From positions 26,175 through 90,174 of the forward strand of contig CACWHK010000018.1 of assembly GCA_902760755.1 (NCBI GenBank): a stretch of 64,000 bases of DNA, read 5' to 3'. The position numbers were made by a program, and so were the translations under genes. Positions within the stretch are counted from its first letter, which is position 1. Every line of letters begins with the position of its first letter. This DNA is from an uncultured Lachnospiraceae bacterium (GTDB taxonomy: Bacteria; Bacillota; Clostridia; Lachnospirales; Lachnospiraceae). The notes beneath the pieces were generated by a model, which did not search any database, had not been told where the DNA came from, and saw only the letters and a program-made list of their open reading frames with translations. Shown here piece by piece: positions 46,482-54,461 of the stretch.

Positions 46482-48142
46482 TGCATTCGAGTGTGAAAAA
46501 AAGAATGTCAGATAGCTACGGGGAGAACCGGGAGATCGCGGGAGCTGCGGATCCTGCCCTGGTGGCTGTCTGTTGTAACGGGTCCTTTGTGGGAAGGCGT
46601 GTGGGTGAGACCATTGCCTTTCGCGGAGTGCCCTTCGCCAAGCCTCCGGTGGGGGAGCTTCGCTGGCAGCGGCCCGTGGCTCCGGATCCGGATGACCGGA
46701 CCTATGAGGCCTACTACAACGGAAAGACGCCGATCCAGACCGAGTGGCCTACGGAGGTTGCGTCCTACTATCCTCAGGGAGAGGACTGCCTCTACCTGAA
46801 TGTATGGAAGAATCCCTCGGATACAAGTGAGAAGAAGGCAGTCATGGTCTTCTTCCACGGTGGCTCCTATGGCTGGGGCGGGACCGCGGATCCGCTCTAT
46901 GACGGAACGAATCTGGTCACCGCACACCCGGAGATCGTCCTTGTGACTGCGGGCTACCGAACCGGACTCATGGGCTTCGTGGACTTTTCCAAGGTGCCCG
47001 GAGGGGACCGGTTCCCGGATGCTCCCAACCTCGGGATCTGGGATCAGATCGAGGCACTTCGCTGGGTGAAGCAAAACATCGCAGCCTTCGGCGGAGATCC
47101 GGAACTGGTGACGATCTTCGGAGAGTCCGCCGGCGGGGGAAGCGTATCCATCCTTCCCTTCATTGGTGAGGCAAAGGGGCTTTTCAAAAGGTCCATCGCG
47201 GAGAGCGGATCGGTGGCGCTGACATTTTCCAAAGAGGAATGCCAGGACTTTACGAGACGACTTCTTAAGGCCAGCGGAGCCATCTCCATGGATGATCTGA
47301 TGGCGCTTTCGGAGGACGACTTAAAGCGAGTAAATGAAGCAGTCAATATGTATAATAACTTCCCCCAGCGGGACGGCGTGCTGATCCCGGAGGATCCGTA
47401 CGAGCCATACGCCAGGGGGAAAACAGCCCACTGCGACCTGATGATCGGGACGAATTCCAATGAGATCAATTACTGGGTCGGTGAGCTGGGCGGGATCGCA
47501 CCCTTCCGGTTCGGGATCCCGGTGAAGCTGGAGAATGATCTTCGGTCTATGAACCCCGCAGCAGCCAATGTGGTGCGGACCTTCCTGAAGAAAAAGAAGG
47601 GACATCCGGTCTGGAAGATGGCGGAGTTTTACAATGAGATGATGTTCCGTCTGCCTGCCATTCATCAGGCGGAGGAGCACTGCAAGCATGGCGGGAAGGT
47701 GTATATGTACTTCTGGAAGGTGCCCAGCACCATCCGCTTCCGCGGTGCCTGCCATGCGGTGGAGCTGGCATATGTCTTCGGGAATCTGGAGGAGACCATC
47801 TACACCGGAAAGCAGGGGAAGAAGAGCATCTCCGATATGGTGCAGCGGATGTGGGTGAACTTCGCGAAGACGGGGAATCCCTCCACGGTACCCTACCGCT
47901 GGCCGAAGTACGGGCGGAAGTACCGCGCTACCATGATCATCGACTGGAACACTCATGTGGAAATGTCGCCGCTGGATCACCAGCGTCGGATGCTGTCTCC
48001 GCTTCTGGATGAGCATATCAACATGAGCTATGCGGATATGAGCTACAATGTACCCTATGTGCGCGGGGTTGCGGCAGTGGGTGCGCTGACCCTGGCAGCT
48101 CTGGGCGGCACGGCAGCCATGCTGATCAAAAAACGAAAATAA
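46481..48142 (+). CDS. Carboxylesterase (type B) with C-terminal membrane anchor
   Basis: 553 residues of alpha/beta hydrolase type B. IAFRGVPFAKPPVGELRW and EDCLYLNVW are in the N-terminal half, the nucleophile elbow is GESAGGG (Ser 216), and CHAVELAYVFGN is near the C-terminal His. No signal peptide, but the last ~25 residues are hydrophobic (GALTLAALGGTAAMLIKKRK), suggesting a tail anchor with the enzyme in the cytoplasm. Coupled to the NRPS by a one-base overlap, it may release or trim the NRPS product (inference). A bidirectional terminator follows. Confidence 0.88.
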   Translation: MHSSVKKRMSDSYGENREIAGAADPALVAVCCNGSFVGRRVGETIAFRGVPFAKPPVGELRWQRPVAPDPDDRTYEAYYNGKTPIQTEWPTEVASYYPQGEDCLYLNVWKNPSDTSEKKAVMVFFHGGSYGWGGTADPLYDGTNLVTAHPEIVLVTAGYRTGLMGFVDFSKVPGGDRFPDAPNLGIWDQIEALRWVKQNIAAFGGDPELVTIFGESAGGGSVSILPFIGEAKGLFKRSIAESGSVALTFSKEECQDFTRRLLKASGAISMDDLMALSEDDLKRVNEAVNMYNNFPQRDGVLIPEDPYEPYARGKTAHCDLMIGTNSNEINYWVGELGGIAPFRFGIPVKLENDLRSMNPAAANVVRTFLKKKKGHPVWKMAEFYNEMMFRLPAIHQAEEHCKHGGKVYMYFWKVPSTIRFRGACHAVELAYVFGNLEETIYTGKQGKKSISDMVQRMWVNFAKTGNPSTVPYRWPKYGRKYRATMIIDWNTHVEMSPLDHQRRMLSPLLDEHINMSYADMSYNVPYVRGVAAVGALTLAALGGTAAMLIKKRK

Positions 48143-48150
48143 GCTGCAGT

Positions 48151-48207
48151 AAGAAAAAGAATCCCGCGGGTTTCCTTTCCATGGAACCCGCGGGATTCTT
48201 TTTCTTC
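48151..48207. terminator. Bidirectional Rho-independent terminator
   Basis: AAGAAAAAGAATCCCGCGGG and CCCGCGGGATTCTTTTTCTT form a long stem between two convergent genes. Confidence 0.9.
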
Positions 48208-48213
48208 TATGCT

Positions 48214-49575
48214 TTATTCACTCTTTGGTTTATCTTTGTTATTCTTGGGATTATCCTCCCCCATGTTCTCCGGAAGGATGTAGGAGAGGAGCAGGGCAAT
48301 CACGAAAACCACTGCGACTACATTTGACTTGAAGATATCCTGTACGATGTCCGGGAAGTGATTCCAGATATCGGATTCCCCGGAGGCCGTGGTGCCCACA
48401 CCGATGGCCAGTGCCAGGGAGGCGATGGTGATGTTCTTCTGTGTAAATCCGCAGCCCGCCAGCATCTGCATGCCTGCAAGAAGGATCTGACCGAACATCA
48501 TGATGGTGCAGCCGCCCAGCACCGATTGCGGGATGGATGCAAAGAAGGAACCGATGGGCGGGAACAGGCCTGCCAGCACCAGGATCACGGCGCCGGTCAT
48601 GATCGTAAAACGGTTTACGACGCGGGTCATGGCGATCAGTCCTACATTTTGCGAGAAGGACGTGACCGGAGGACATCCGAACAGGGAGGAGAGGGAGGAA
48701 GCGAAGCCGTCAACCACCAGAGCTCCGGAGATCTCCTCATCTCTTGCGGGACGCCTGAGTCCGCCGATGGCCATGGCGGAGGTATCGCCAATGGTTTCCG
48801 TTGCGGAAACCAGGAAGATCACAAAGACGGACAGGATCGGTCCGAGCTTGAATTCCGGGGTGAATATCAGGAAATGTGGGAAGGAGACAACACCCTCATC
48901 CCAGATTCCGGTGAGGTCCACCATGCCGAGACAGAGGGACAGGATATAGCCAACGATCAGTCCGACAAGGACGGCCAGGGAACGGTAGGGCCCCTTTGCC
49001 AGAACCATCCACACCAGGGATACCAGCAGGGTTACGGTTGCGACGATCAGGTTCTGTGGGGAGCCGTAATCCTCGGTATAACCGCCTCCGAAGGAGCGTG
49101 CGCCCACGGTGAAGAGGGAAAGCCCGATCCCGCAGACAACCACCGCGGGAACGATGGGTTTGATATAGTGTGAGATCCTTCGCAGGGTCAGTCCGATCAG
49201 TCCTTCCAGAAGACCGCCCGTAAGTACGCAGCCGATCACCACCGGATAGCCGTAGTTCACGGCGACGGTAGAAAGGACCGTTACGAAGGTGAAGCTGACG
49301 CCCATGACGATGGGAAGATGGGAGCCGATCCTCCAGATCGGATAGAGCTGGAGTAGGGTGGCAACACCCGCGATAAACATGGCATTCTGCATCAGGAAGC
49401 CCAGCTCCTTCCCCTGAATGGATGCAGAGGCCGCTATGATCGTGATGGGGGTGAGGTTCGCGACAAACATGGCAAGAACATGCTGCAGTCCATAAGGGAT
49501 CGCCCGGGCGACAGGGACCCTGCCTTCCAGGTGATAGATGTTCTCTATGGATGATCTGGGTCTGTTCTCCGGCAT
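48214..49575 (-). CDS. NCS2-family purine (xanthine/uracil) permease
   Basis: 453 residues with about 12-14 hydrophobic segments. The hallmark SATETIGDTSAM motif of NCS2 transporters, GGLRRPARDEE and FGCPPVTSFSQNVGLIA are present. Adjacent xpt suggests the substrate is xanthine or a related purine. The ATG at 49575 is preferred over the upstream GTG (49584) because GAGGGGTGA lies just before it. Last gene of a three-gene minus-strand operon. Confidence 0.9.
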   Translation of the reverse strand: MPENRPRSSIENIYHLEGRVPVARAIPYGLQHVLAMFVANLTPITIIAASASIQGKELGFLMQNAMFIAGVATLLQLYPIWRIGSHLPIVMGVSFTFVTVLSTVAVNYGYPVVIGCVLTGGLLEGLIGLTLRRISHYIKPIVPAVVVCGIGLSLFTVGARSFGGGYTEDYGSPQNLIVATVTLLVSLVWMVLAKGPYRSLAVLVGLIVGYILSLCLGMVDLTGIWDEGVVSFPHFLIFTPEFKLGPILSVFVIFLVSATETIGDTSAMAIGGLRRPARDEEISGALVVDGFASSLSSLFGCPPVTSFSQNVGLIAMTRVVNRFTIMTGAVILVLAGLFPPIGSFFASIPQSVLGGCTIMMFGQILLAGMQMLAGCGFTQKNITIASLALAIGVGTTASGESDIWNHFPDIVQDIFKSNVVAVVFVIALLLSYILPENMGEDNPKNNKDKPKSE

Positions 49576-49607
49576 GGCCGTCACCCCTCTCGTTTGTTTT
49601 CGGATAT

Positions 49608-50183
49608 TTAGCTGCGGAAGACGATGTCTCCGTCATCCGTCATGCTTTCAATCACTGCCAGGGAGGTGACGGAGTAGCCGGCATCGCGCAGCATCTTTCC
49701 GCCGTCCTGGAAGCCCTTTTCGATACAAATGCCGATGCCTTCCACGGAGGCTCCTGCCATCTTGCAAAGCTCGATCAGGCCGAGCAGGGCATTTCCGGTG
49801 GCCAGGAAGTCATCCACGATGAGGACACGGTCATTCTCGTTAAGGTACCGCTTGGAAATGATCACCTGATAGTCCTTCTTGTAGGTGAAGGAGGCAACCT
49901 TTGTGACATACAGGTCCTTGCCCAGATTCAGACTCTGGGTCTTCTTGGCAAAGAGCAGCGGCACACCGAAGCTTCGCGCTGCAGAGCATGCGATGGCGAT
50001 TCCGGAGGCCTCGATGGTCAGGACCTTGGTGATCCCGCAGTCTTTATAAACACGATGCAGCTCCTCGCCAATCCGGTCCATCAGGACCACGTCGATCTGG
50101 TGATTCAGAAAGCCGTCAACCTTCAGGATATTGCCGGGATAGACACGGCCTTCCTGCCGGATTCGATCTTCAAGTAGTTTCAT
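49608..50183 (-). CDS. xpt: Xanthine phosphoribosyltransferase
   Basis: 191 residues, normal for Xpt. The PRPP motif [14 protein letters not shown] and [10 protein letters not shown] are present. It converts xanthine to XMP in purine salvage. It lies 32 bases before the permease and 29 bases after the antiporter gene. No purine riboswitch is seen directly upstream, unlike in Bacillus. Confidence 0.93.
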   Translation of the reverse strand: MKLLEDRIRQEGRVYPGNILKVDGFLNHQIDVVLMDRIGEELHRVYKDCGITKVLTIEASGIAIACSAARSFGVPLLFAKKTQSLNLGKDLYVTKVASFTYKKDYQVIISKRYLNENDRVLIVDDFLATGNALLGLIELCKMAGASVEGIGICIEKGFQDGGKMLRDAGYSVTSLAVIESMTDDGDIVFRS

Positions 50184-50212
50184 AAGAAGGTTCCTCGCTT
50201 ATCCATAGTTTG

Positions 50213-51403
50213 TCAGGCCTGTCCTGCCTCCTCCGGCGGATCCTTTGCGTAAAGGGCCTTCAGCAGGAGCGGTGTCAGGATGGAGCTTACGATGATCAGA
50301 AGGATCACCGCGGTAAAGTAGGCGGGCTCGAGCATGTCAGCCTTGAGTCCCCGCTGTGCGACGATCAGGGCGACCTCGCCGCGGGTCATCATTCCACAGC
50401 CCACCTTCAGGGCGTTGTGTCCCTTATAGCCAAGAACCCTTGCAGTAAGCCCGCAGCCGACCACCTTCGAGAGCAGTCCCACGGCAACGAAGGCCAGGGA
50501 GAACCAGAGGATGGTCATGTCGAGAGTCCGTACATTTGTCTGAAGTCCGATACTGCAGAAGAACACAGGGCCGAAAATGATGTACGAGTTGATATCCATC
50601 TTTTGGGTGATGTATTCCGAATCCTGGAGGGAGCAGAGGATCACGCCTGCCACGTAGGCTCCGGTGATGTCTGCCACGCCGAAGTATTTGTCTGCCACGT
50701 AGGACAGGGCAAAGGCCATGGCGATCCCTATGATGGGAATCCGGCGGGTGTGCGGATGCTTGTTATCGTACCATTTGAATACCTTGTAAATGATGATGCC
50801 GAGAACGATGGCCAGCGCGAAGAAGGCGAGGGTGCGAAGAAGCACGCCTGTCACATCCGCGTCGGGCTTTTTGAAGCCGATCACCACGGTGAGGACGATG
50901 ATGCCGATCACGTCGTCGATGATGGCGGCGCTCATGATGGTCTGTCCCAGCTCTCCCTGAAGCTTGCCCAGCTCACGCAGGGTCTGTACGGTGATGCTGA
51001 CGGAGGTTGCCGTGAGGATCGTTCCGATGAAGATCGCACGGTAGAACGTTTCGGTTCCGATGGCTGAGAAGCCGTAAAATGCCATATACAGCAGGGTTCC
51101 GCAGAGCAGCGGGGTGAAGACGCCGGTGCAGGCAATGATGGTTGCCTTCACACCGGTTTTCTTCAGATCGGAGATGTTGGTCTCCAGACCTGCCGTGAAC
51201 ATCAGAATGATAACGCCGATCTCGGCCATGCCCGCCAGGAAGTCGGAGGGTTCCACCAGATTGAACAGGCTCGGTCCGATCAGAAGTCCGGCGATGATCT
51301 CGCCGGCCACCTGGGGGGCCTTGCATTTTCGGGCGAGAAGGCCGAAGAATTTGGCGGCCACGATGATGATGGCCAGTTGTCGCAATATGTCTAACGTGTC
51401 CAT
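50213..51403 (-). CDS. CPA2-type cation/proton antiporter
   Basis: 396 residues with 11-12 transmembrane helices: DTLDILRQLAIIIVAAKFFG first, then GEIIAGLLIGPSLFN and FTAGLETNISDLKK, AIIDDVIGIIVL (the Asp-Asp of the transport site) and TRGEVALIVAQRGL. No RCK/TrkA domain, which fits NapA/KefB-like exchange of Na+ or K+ for H+. First gene of the xpt operon. Confidence 0.9.
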   Translation of the reverse strand: MDTLDILRQLAIIIVAAKFFGLLARKCKAPQVAGEIIAGLLIGPSLFNLVEPSDFLAGMAEIGVIILMFTAGLETNISDLKKTGVKATIIACTGVFTPLLCGTLLYMAFYGFSAIGTETFYRAIFIGTILTATSVSITVQTLRELGKLQGELGQTIMSAAIIDDVIGIIVLTVVIGFKKPDADVTGVLLRTLAFFALAIVLGIIIYKVFKWYDNKHPHTRRIPIIGIAMAFALSYVADKYFGVADITGAYVAGVILCSLQDSEYITQKMDINSYIIFGPVFFCSIGLQTNVRTLDMTILWFSLAFVAVGLLSKVVGCGLTARVLGYKGHNALKVGCGMMTRGEVALIVAQRGLKADMLEPAYFTAVILLIIVSSILTPLLLKALYAKDPPEEAGQA

Positions 51404-51720
51404 GAATTTACTCCTCCATTGTATGGCACAAATGATAACACTTTTGAACGGTTGTTACAAGCACTTGTGAACAATGGGACGGCGTTGTTCCCGGCTACAT
51501 GAGACGGCGCTTGGTCCTTCGCCACGGATGCTGTTTTGGGGGACCGGCTCGCGCCCTCTCGCTTCGCTCGCGCCACGGCATTCGCCGAATAGGCATGCGA
51601 GCATGCCTGCTCGGCTCATTGCTCGCGCCGGATATGGAAGTGTCCAACCTTCTTGCTAGAAATATGGGGGTGTGTTAGAATAGGGGAGTTGGGAGTTCTG
51701 ATGAAGAAAGGACAGAAGAA
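51404..51720. other. Intergenic region with operator-like and dispersed repeats
   Basis: The 317 bases between the antiporter and the ABC substrate-binding protein hold no gene. Near 51452-51470 GTTACAAGCACTTGTGAAC forms a near-palindrome in front of the antiporter (possible operator). 51540-51632 contains dyads (TCTCGCTTCGCTCGCG, GGCATGCGAGCATGCC, CGGCATTCGCCGAA) that share sequence, on the opposite strand, with 22227-22330. A promoter for the ABC operon is at 51653-51681. Confidence 0.6.
51653..51681 (+). promoter_or_regulatory. Promoter of the ABC-transporter operon
   Basis: TTGCTA (51653-51658), 17 bases, TAGAAT (51676-51681), 40 bases upstream of the lipoprotein start. Confidence 0.55.
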
Positions 51721-52737
51721 ATGAGACGAAGTGGAAAAAGGGTGCTTGGTGTTTTGCTTGCGCTGGCGTTGGTTCTTGGTTTTGCAGGATGCGGGAAATC
51801 GGAAGAGGGGACGACGGCTGCGGAGGCAGGAACAGAGGCGGTATCAGAGGATGTGACGATCCGCGTCGGGTCTTTGAAGGGACCGACGACCATGGGCCTT
51901 GTGAATCTGATGAAGGCTTCCGAGAAGGGAGAGGCATCAGGAAAGTATGAGTTTACGATGGAGACGCAGGCGGATGTGATCGCGTCCGGGATTGTAGGAG
52001 GCACTCTGGATGTGGCTCTGGTGCCGGCGAATCTCGCTGCGGTTCTCTATAAGAAGACCGAGGGCAAGGTGAAGGTGCTTGCCATCAATACGCGTGGTGT
52101 GCTGGAGTGCGTCACGGGAGATGCATCCATCAAGTCCGTGAAGGACCTGGCAGGCAAGACGGTCCTTTCCACGGGACAGGGCACGACGCCGGAGTATGCG
52201 ACCCGGTTCCTGCTGGAGAAGTACGGCGTCACGGACTGCACGATCGAGTTCAAGTCCGAGGCAACGGAGATCGCCTCCATTCTGAAGGAGGATCCGACGA
52301 AGATCGCCATCCTGCCGCAGCCCTTTGCAACAGTGGCTGAGGTGCAGAATGAGTCTCTTAAGTCTGCATTTACGCTGACCGCAGCCTGGGACGAGCTGGG
52401 TCTTGACTCCCAGCTGATCACGGGTCTTACCGTCGTGCGCAGCGATTTCCTTGCAGAGCACCCGGCAGCGGTTGCAAGCTTCCTGAAGGAGGCAGCAGCC
52501 AGCGCGGATAAGGCGGTTTCGGATGTGGAAGGTACCGCAGAGCTGATCGCATCCTACGGGATCATCGAGAAGGCACCGGTAGCAAAGAAGGCGCTTCCTT
52601 CCTGCAATATCGTCTGCATCACCGGTACGGAGATGAAGGGGATCGTCAGCGGATATCTGCAGACCCTCTTTGATCAGGATCCGAAGGCCGTAGGCGGTGC
52701 GATGCCCGGCGAGGACTTCTATTATCTCGGAGAATAA
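51721..52737 (+). CDS. NitT/TauT-type ABC transporter substrate-binding lipoprotein
   Basis: 338 residues, lipobox LGFAGC near residue 22, Thr/Glu-rich linker, then the periplasmic-binding fold of NMT1/THI5-SsuA type: VRVGSLKGPTT, VKDLAGKTVLSTGQGTTPEY and a conserved C-terminal helix. The ligand (aliphatic sulfonate, nitrate, thiamine precursor or other) cannot be decided. Permease and ATPase genes follow within the same operon. Confidence 0.9.
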   Translation: MRRSGKRVLGVLLALALVLGFAGCGKSEEGTTAAEAGTEAVSEDVTIRVGSLKGPTTMGLVNLMKASEKGEASGKYEFTMETQADVIASGIVGGTLDVALVPANLAAVLYKKTEGKVKVLAINTRGVLECVTGDASIKSVKDLAGKTVLSTGQGTTPEYATRFLLEKYGVTDCTIEFKSEATEIASILKEDPTKIAILPQPFATVAEVQNESLKSAFTLTAAWDELGLDSQLITGLTVVRSDFLAEHPAAVASFLKEAAASADKAVSDVEGTAELIASYGIIEKAPVAKKALPSCNIVCITGTEMKGIVSGYLQTLFDQDPKAVGGAMPGEDFYYLGE

Positions 52738-52752
52738 TCAATACCAAATAAT

Positions 52753-53478
52753 ATGAAAAGAAAGCTCATCATCATTTTCATATGGCTCCTTCTATGGCAG
52801 GGGTTGTCGCTTCTTATAAACAACCCTGTGCTTTTTGTGGGACCATGGGAAACGGCGAAGGCGCTGGTAGAGATGCTGGGGAAGGGCGACTTCTACAGCT
52901 CGCTGCTTCGGACACTGCTCCGACTGCTGCTCGGCATCCTCGCAGGCACCGGATCGGGCTTTCTTTTTGCGTATGCAGCCTACAGGAAACGGCTGCTCCG
53001 GGACTTTCTTGCCCCGGTGGTAAGCCTGGGGAAGGCCATCCCCGTGGCCAGCTTCGTAATCCTCATTCTGATCTGGTTCGGAAATGAATGGGTTGCCATG
53101 GTGGTGGTATTCCTTGTGACATTTCCGATTGCGTATCTGAATCTGCAGAAGGGACTGGACAGTCTGGATCCATCAATGACGGAAATGTCGACGGTGTTCC
53201 GGTTCACCGGCCCGCGGCGGTTTCACTACGTGGAGCTTCCCCAGCTCCGGAGCCATATCGGAGCGGCTGTGGCACTGACCATCGGCATGGGCTTTAAGAG
53301 CGGGATTGCTGCGGAGGTGATCGGTCAGGCAAGACTGACCATCGGTAATGAACTGTATCAGTCGAAGATCTATCTGGAAACGGCGGAACTCTTCGCGTGG
53401 ACTGCGATGGTGATCCTGCTGTCATGGGTGGTAGAGAAGCTGGTGACGCTGGGACTGAAGAGGCTGAAGGTTGTATAA
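52753..53478 (+). CDS. NitT/TauT-type ABC transporter permease
   Basis: 241 residues with six hydrophobic segments and the EAA-loop-like motif AEVIGQARLTIGNELYQSK. The family usually has 250-270 residues. It begins 16 bases after the lipoprotein gene; its TAA overlaps an ATG (53478) that is in frame with the ATPase gene. Confidence 0.92.
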   Translation: MKRKLIIIFIWLLLWQGLSLLINNPVLFVGPWETAKALVEMLGKGDFYSSLLRTLLRLLLGILAGTGSGFLFAYAAYRKRLLRDFLAPVVSLGKAIPVASFVILILIWFGNEWVAMVVVFLVTFPIAYLNLQKGLDSLDPSMTEMSTVFRFTGPRRFHYVELPQLRSHIGAAVALTIGMGFKSGIAAEVIGQARLTIGNELYQSKIYLETAELFAWTAMVILLSWVVEKLVTLGLKRLKVV

Positions 53479-53483
53479 TGGTT

Positions 53484-53565
53484 TGTCATTCTGAGGAGTG
53501 CGTAGCAAGGCGGAGAATCCCGTCGCTTCGGCAGGGAGATCCTTCGCCTTTGGCTCTGGATGACA
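53484..53565. mobile_element. 82-bp palindromic intergenic repeat (MITE/REP-like)
   Basis: Ends are TGTCATTC (53484-53491) and GGATGACA (53558-53565), inverted complements with one mismatch. The interior contains GGCGGAGAATCC and GGGAGATCCTTCGCC, which can fold as internal dyads. A half copy is at 15521-15549. This layout is a widespread Firmicutes intergenic repeat. Here it lies at the permease/ATPase junction and its 27 codons are open in the ATPase frame. Confidence 0.75.
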
Positions 53566-53585
53566 GAGATGTATGGTCGGAGAAT

Positions 53586-54461
53586 ATGATTGGATACGGA
53601 CTATCAGTTAACATAATATCGGCAGGGCCGGGGGAAGCCCCCATGCTTCGGGAGACGTCCTTTGAACTGGACCCGGGAGCACATGTGGTGATCACCGGGG
53701 CCTCCGGCAGCGGAAAGACCACGCTGCTCCGTGTTCTGGCCGGACTTCTTCAGTATCGCGGAAGAGTGGGATACATCAATGAATCCTACCTTCGTTCGGG
53801 GGAGGAAGGAAAGCTTCCCGAGAAGAAATCGGACAGTTCGTTCAGCTCGGGAAGCCCGGTTAGTTCAGACAATCCGGGCAGTTCGGGTAGTTCGGGCAGT
53901 TTGGGCAGAAGCACCCGCACACATCGAGGCAAGGGCTCCGAGTGCCGGGACAATACGATCTCCCCGGCAGAGCTGCTGGAGATGGGCGGTATCTCCATGC
54001 TCTTTCAGGATAACCGACTGCTCCCCGAGCTTTCGGCGGTAGAGAATCTTTGCGTCGCACTTCCGGCGGAGTGGTTGAAGAAGCATCGCCCGGACAGGAA
54101 TACGGATCCGGACAGGATGTCGACTTCAGATAAAAAGAAGCTGTTTCGTCAGCTCCTTAGGGGGGAACTGGCAAAGATCCTTCCGGGAGTGGACCTGGAC
54201 AAACCGGTGAGCCAGCTTTCCGGTGGCGAGCAGCGTCGCGTGGCCCTGGCCCGCGCTCTGGTGCAGGATGCAACCGTCGTCCTTCTGGACGAACCCTTCA
54301 CCGGCCTGGACTCGGCCTCTGCAGAACTCGTACGGCAGTACATTTCCGAGAAGGCTGAGGGCAAAACCCTGCTTCTTACGGAACACGAAGGAGCACATTT
54401 TCCTGATTGGAAGAGAATAGAAATAACGAAGAATCACGAGGCAGAAAATGATCACAAATGA
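53586..54461 (+). CDS. NitT/TauT-type ABC transporter ATPase with Ser/Gly insertion
   Basis: 291 residues from 53586; an in-frame ATG at 53478 (overlapping the permease stop) would add 36 residues encoded mostly by the repeat. Walker A GASGSGKTT, Q-loop FQDNRLL, signature LSGGEQRRVALARAL and Walker B VVLLDEPFTGLD are present. Between Walker A and the Q-loop (about 65-135) there is an insertion absent from typical members, with a Ser/Gly-rich stretch (about 82-115). The insert is encoded by imperfect copies of CAGTTCGGG. It overlaps the hydrogenase-like gene by 14 bases. Confidence 0.85.
   Translation: MIGYGLSVNIISAGPGEAPMLRETSFELDPGAHVVITGASGSGKTTLLRVLAGLLQYRGRVGYINESYLRSGEEGKLPEKKSDSSFSSGSPVSSDNPGSSGSSGSLGRSTRTHRGKGSECRDNTISPAELLEMGGISMLFQDNRLLPELSAVENLCVALPAEWLKKHRPDRNTDPDRMSTSDKKKLFRQLLRGELAKILPGVDLDKPVSQLSGGEQRRVALARALVQDATVVLLDEPFTGLDSASAELVRQYISEKAEGKTLLLTEHEGAHFPDWKRIEITKNHEAENDHK

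Noticed and set aside
48214-51403. Purine riboswitch controlling xpt
   Set aside because: The leader before the antiporter gene shows no aptamer-like conserved sequence and the gaps inside the operon are too short.
51540-51640. CRISPR array
   Set aside because: Dyads of different sequence without regular spacers; shared with only one other interval.
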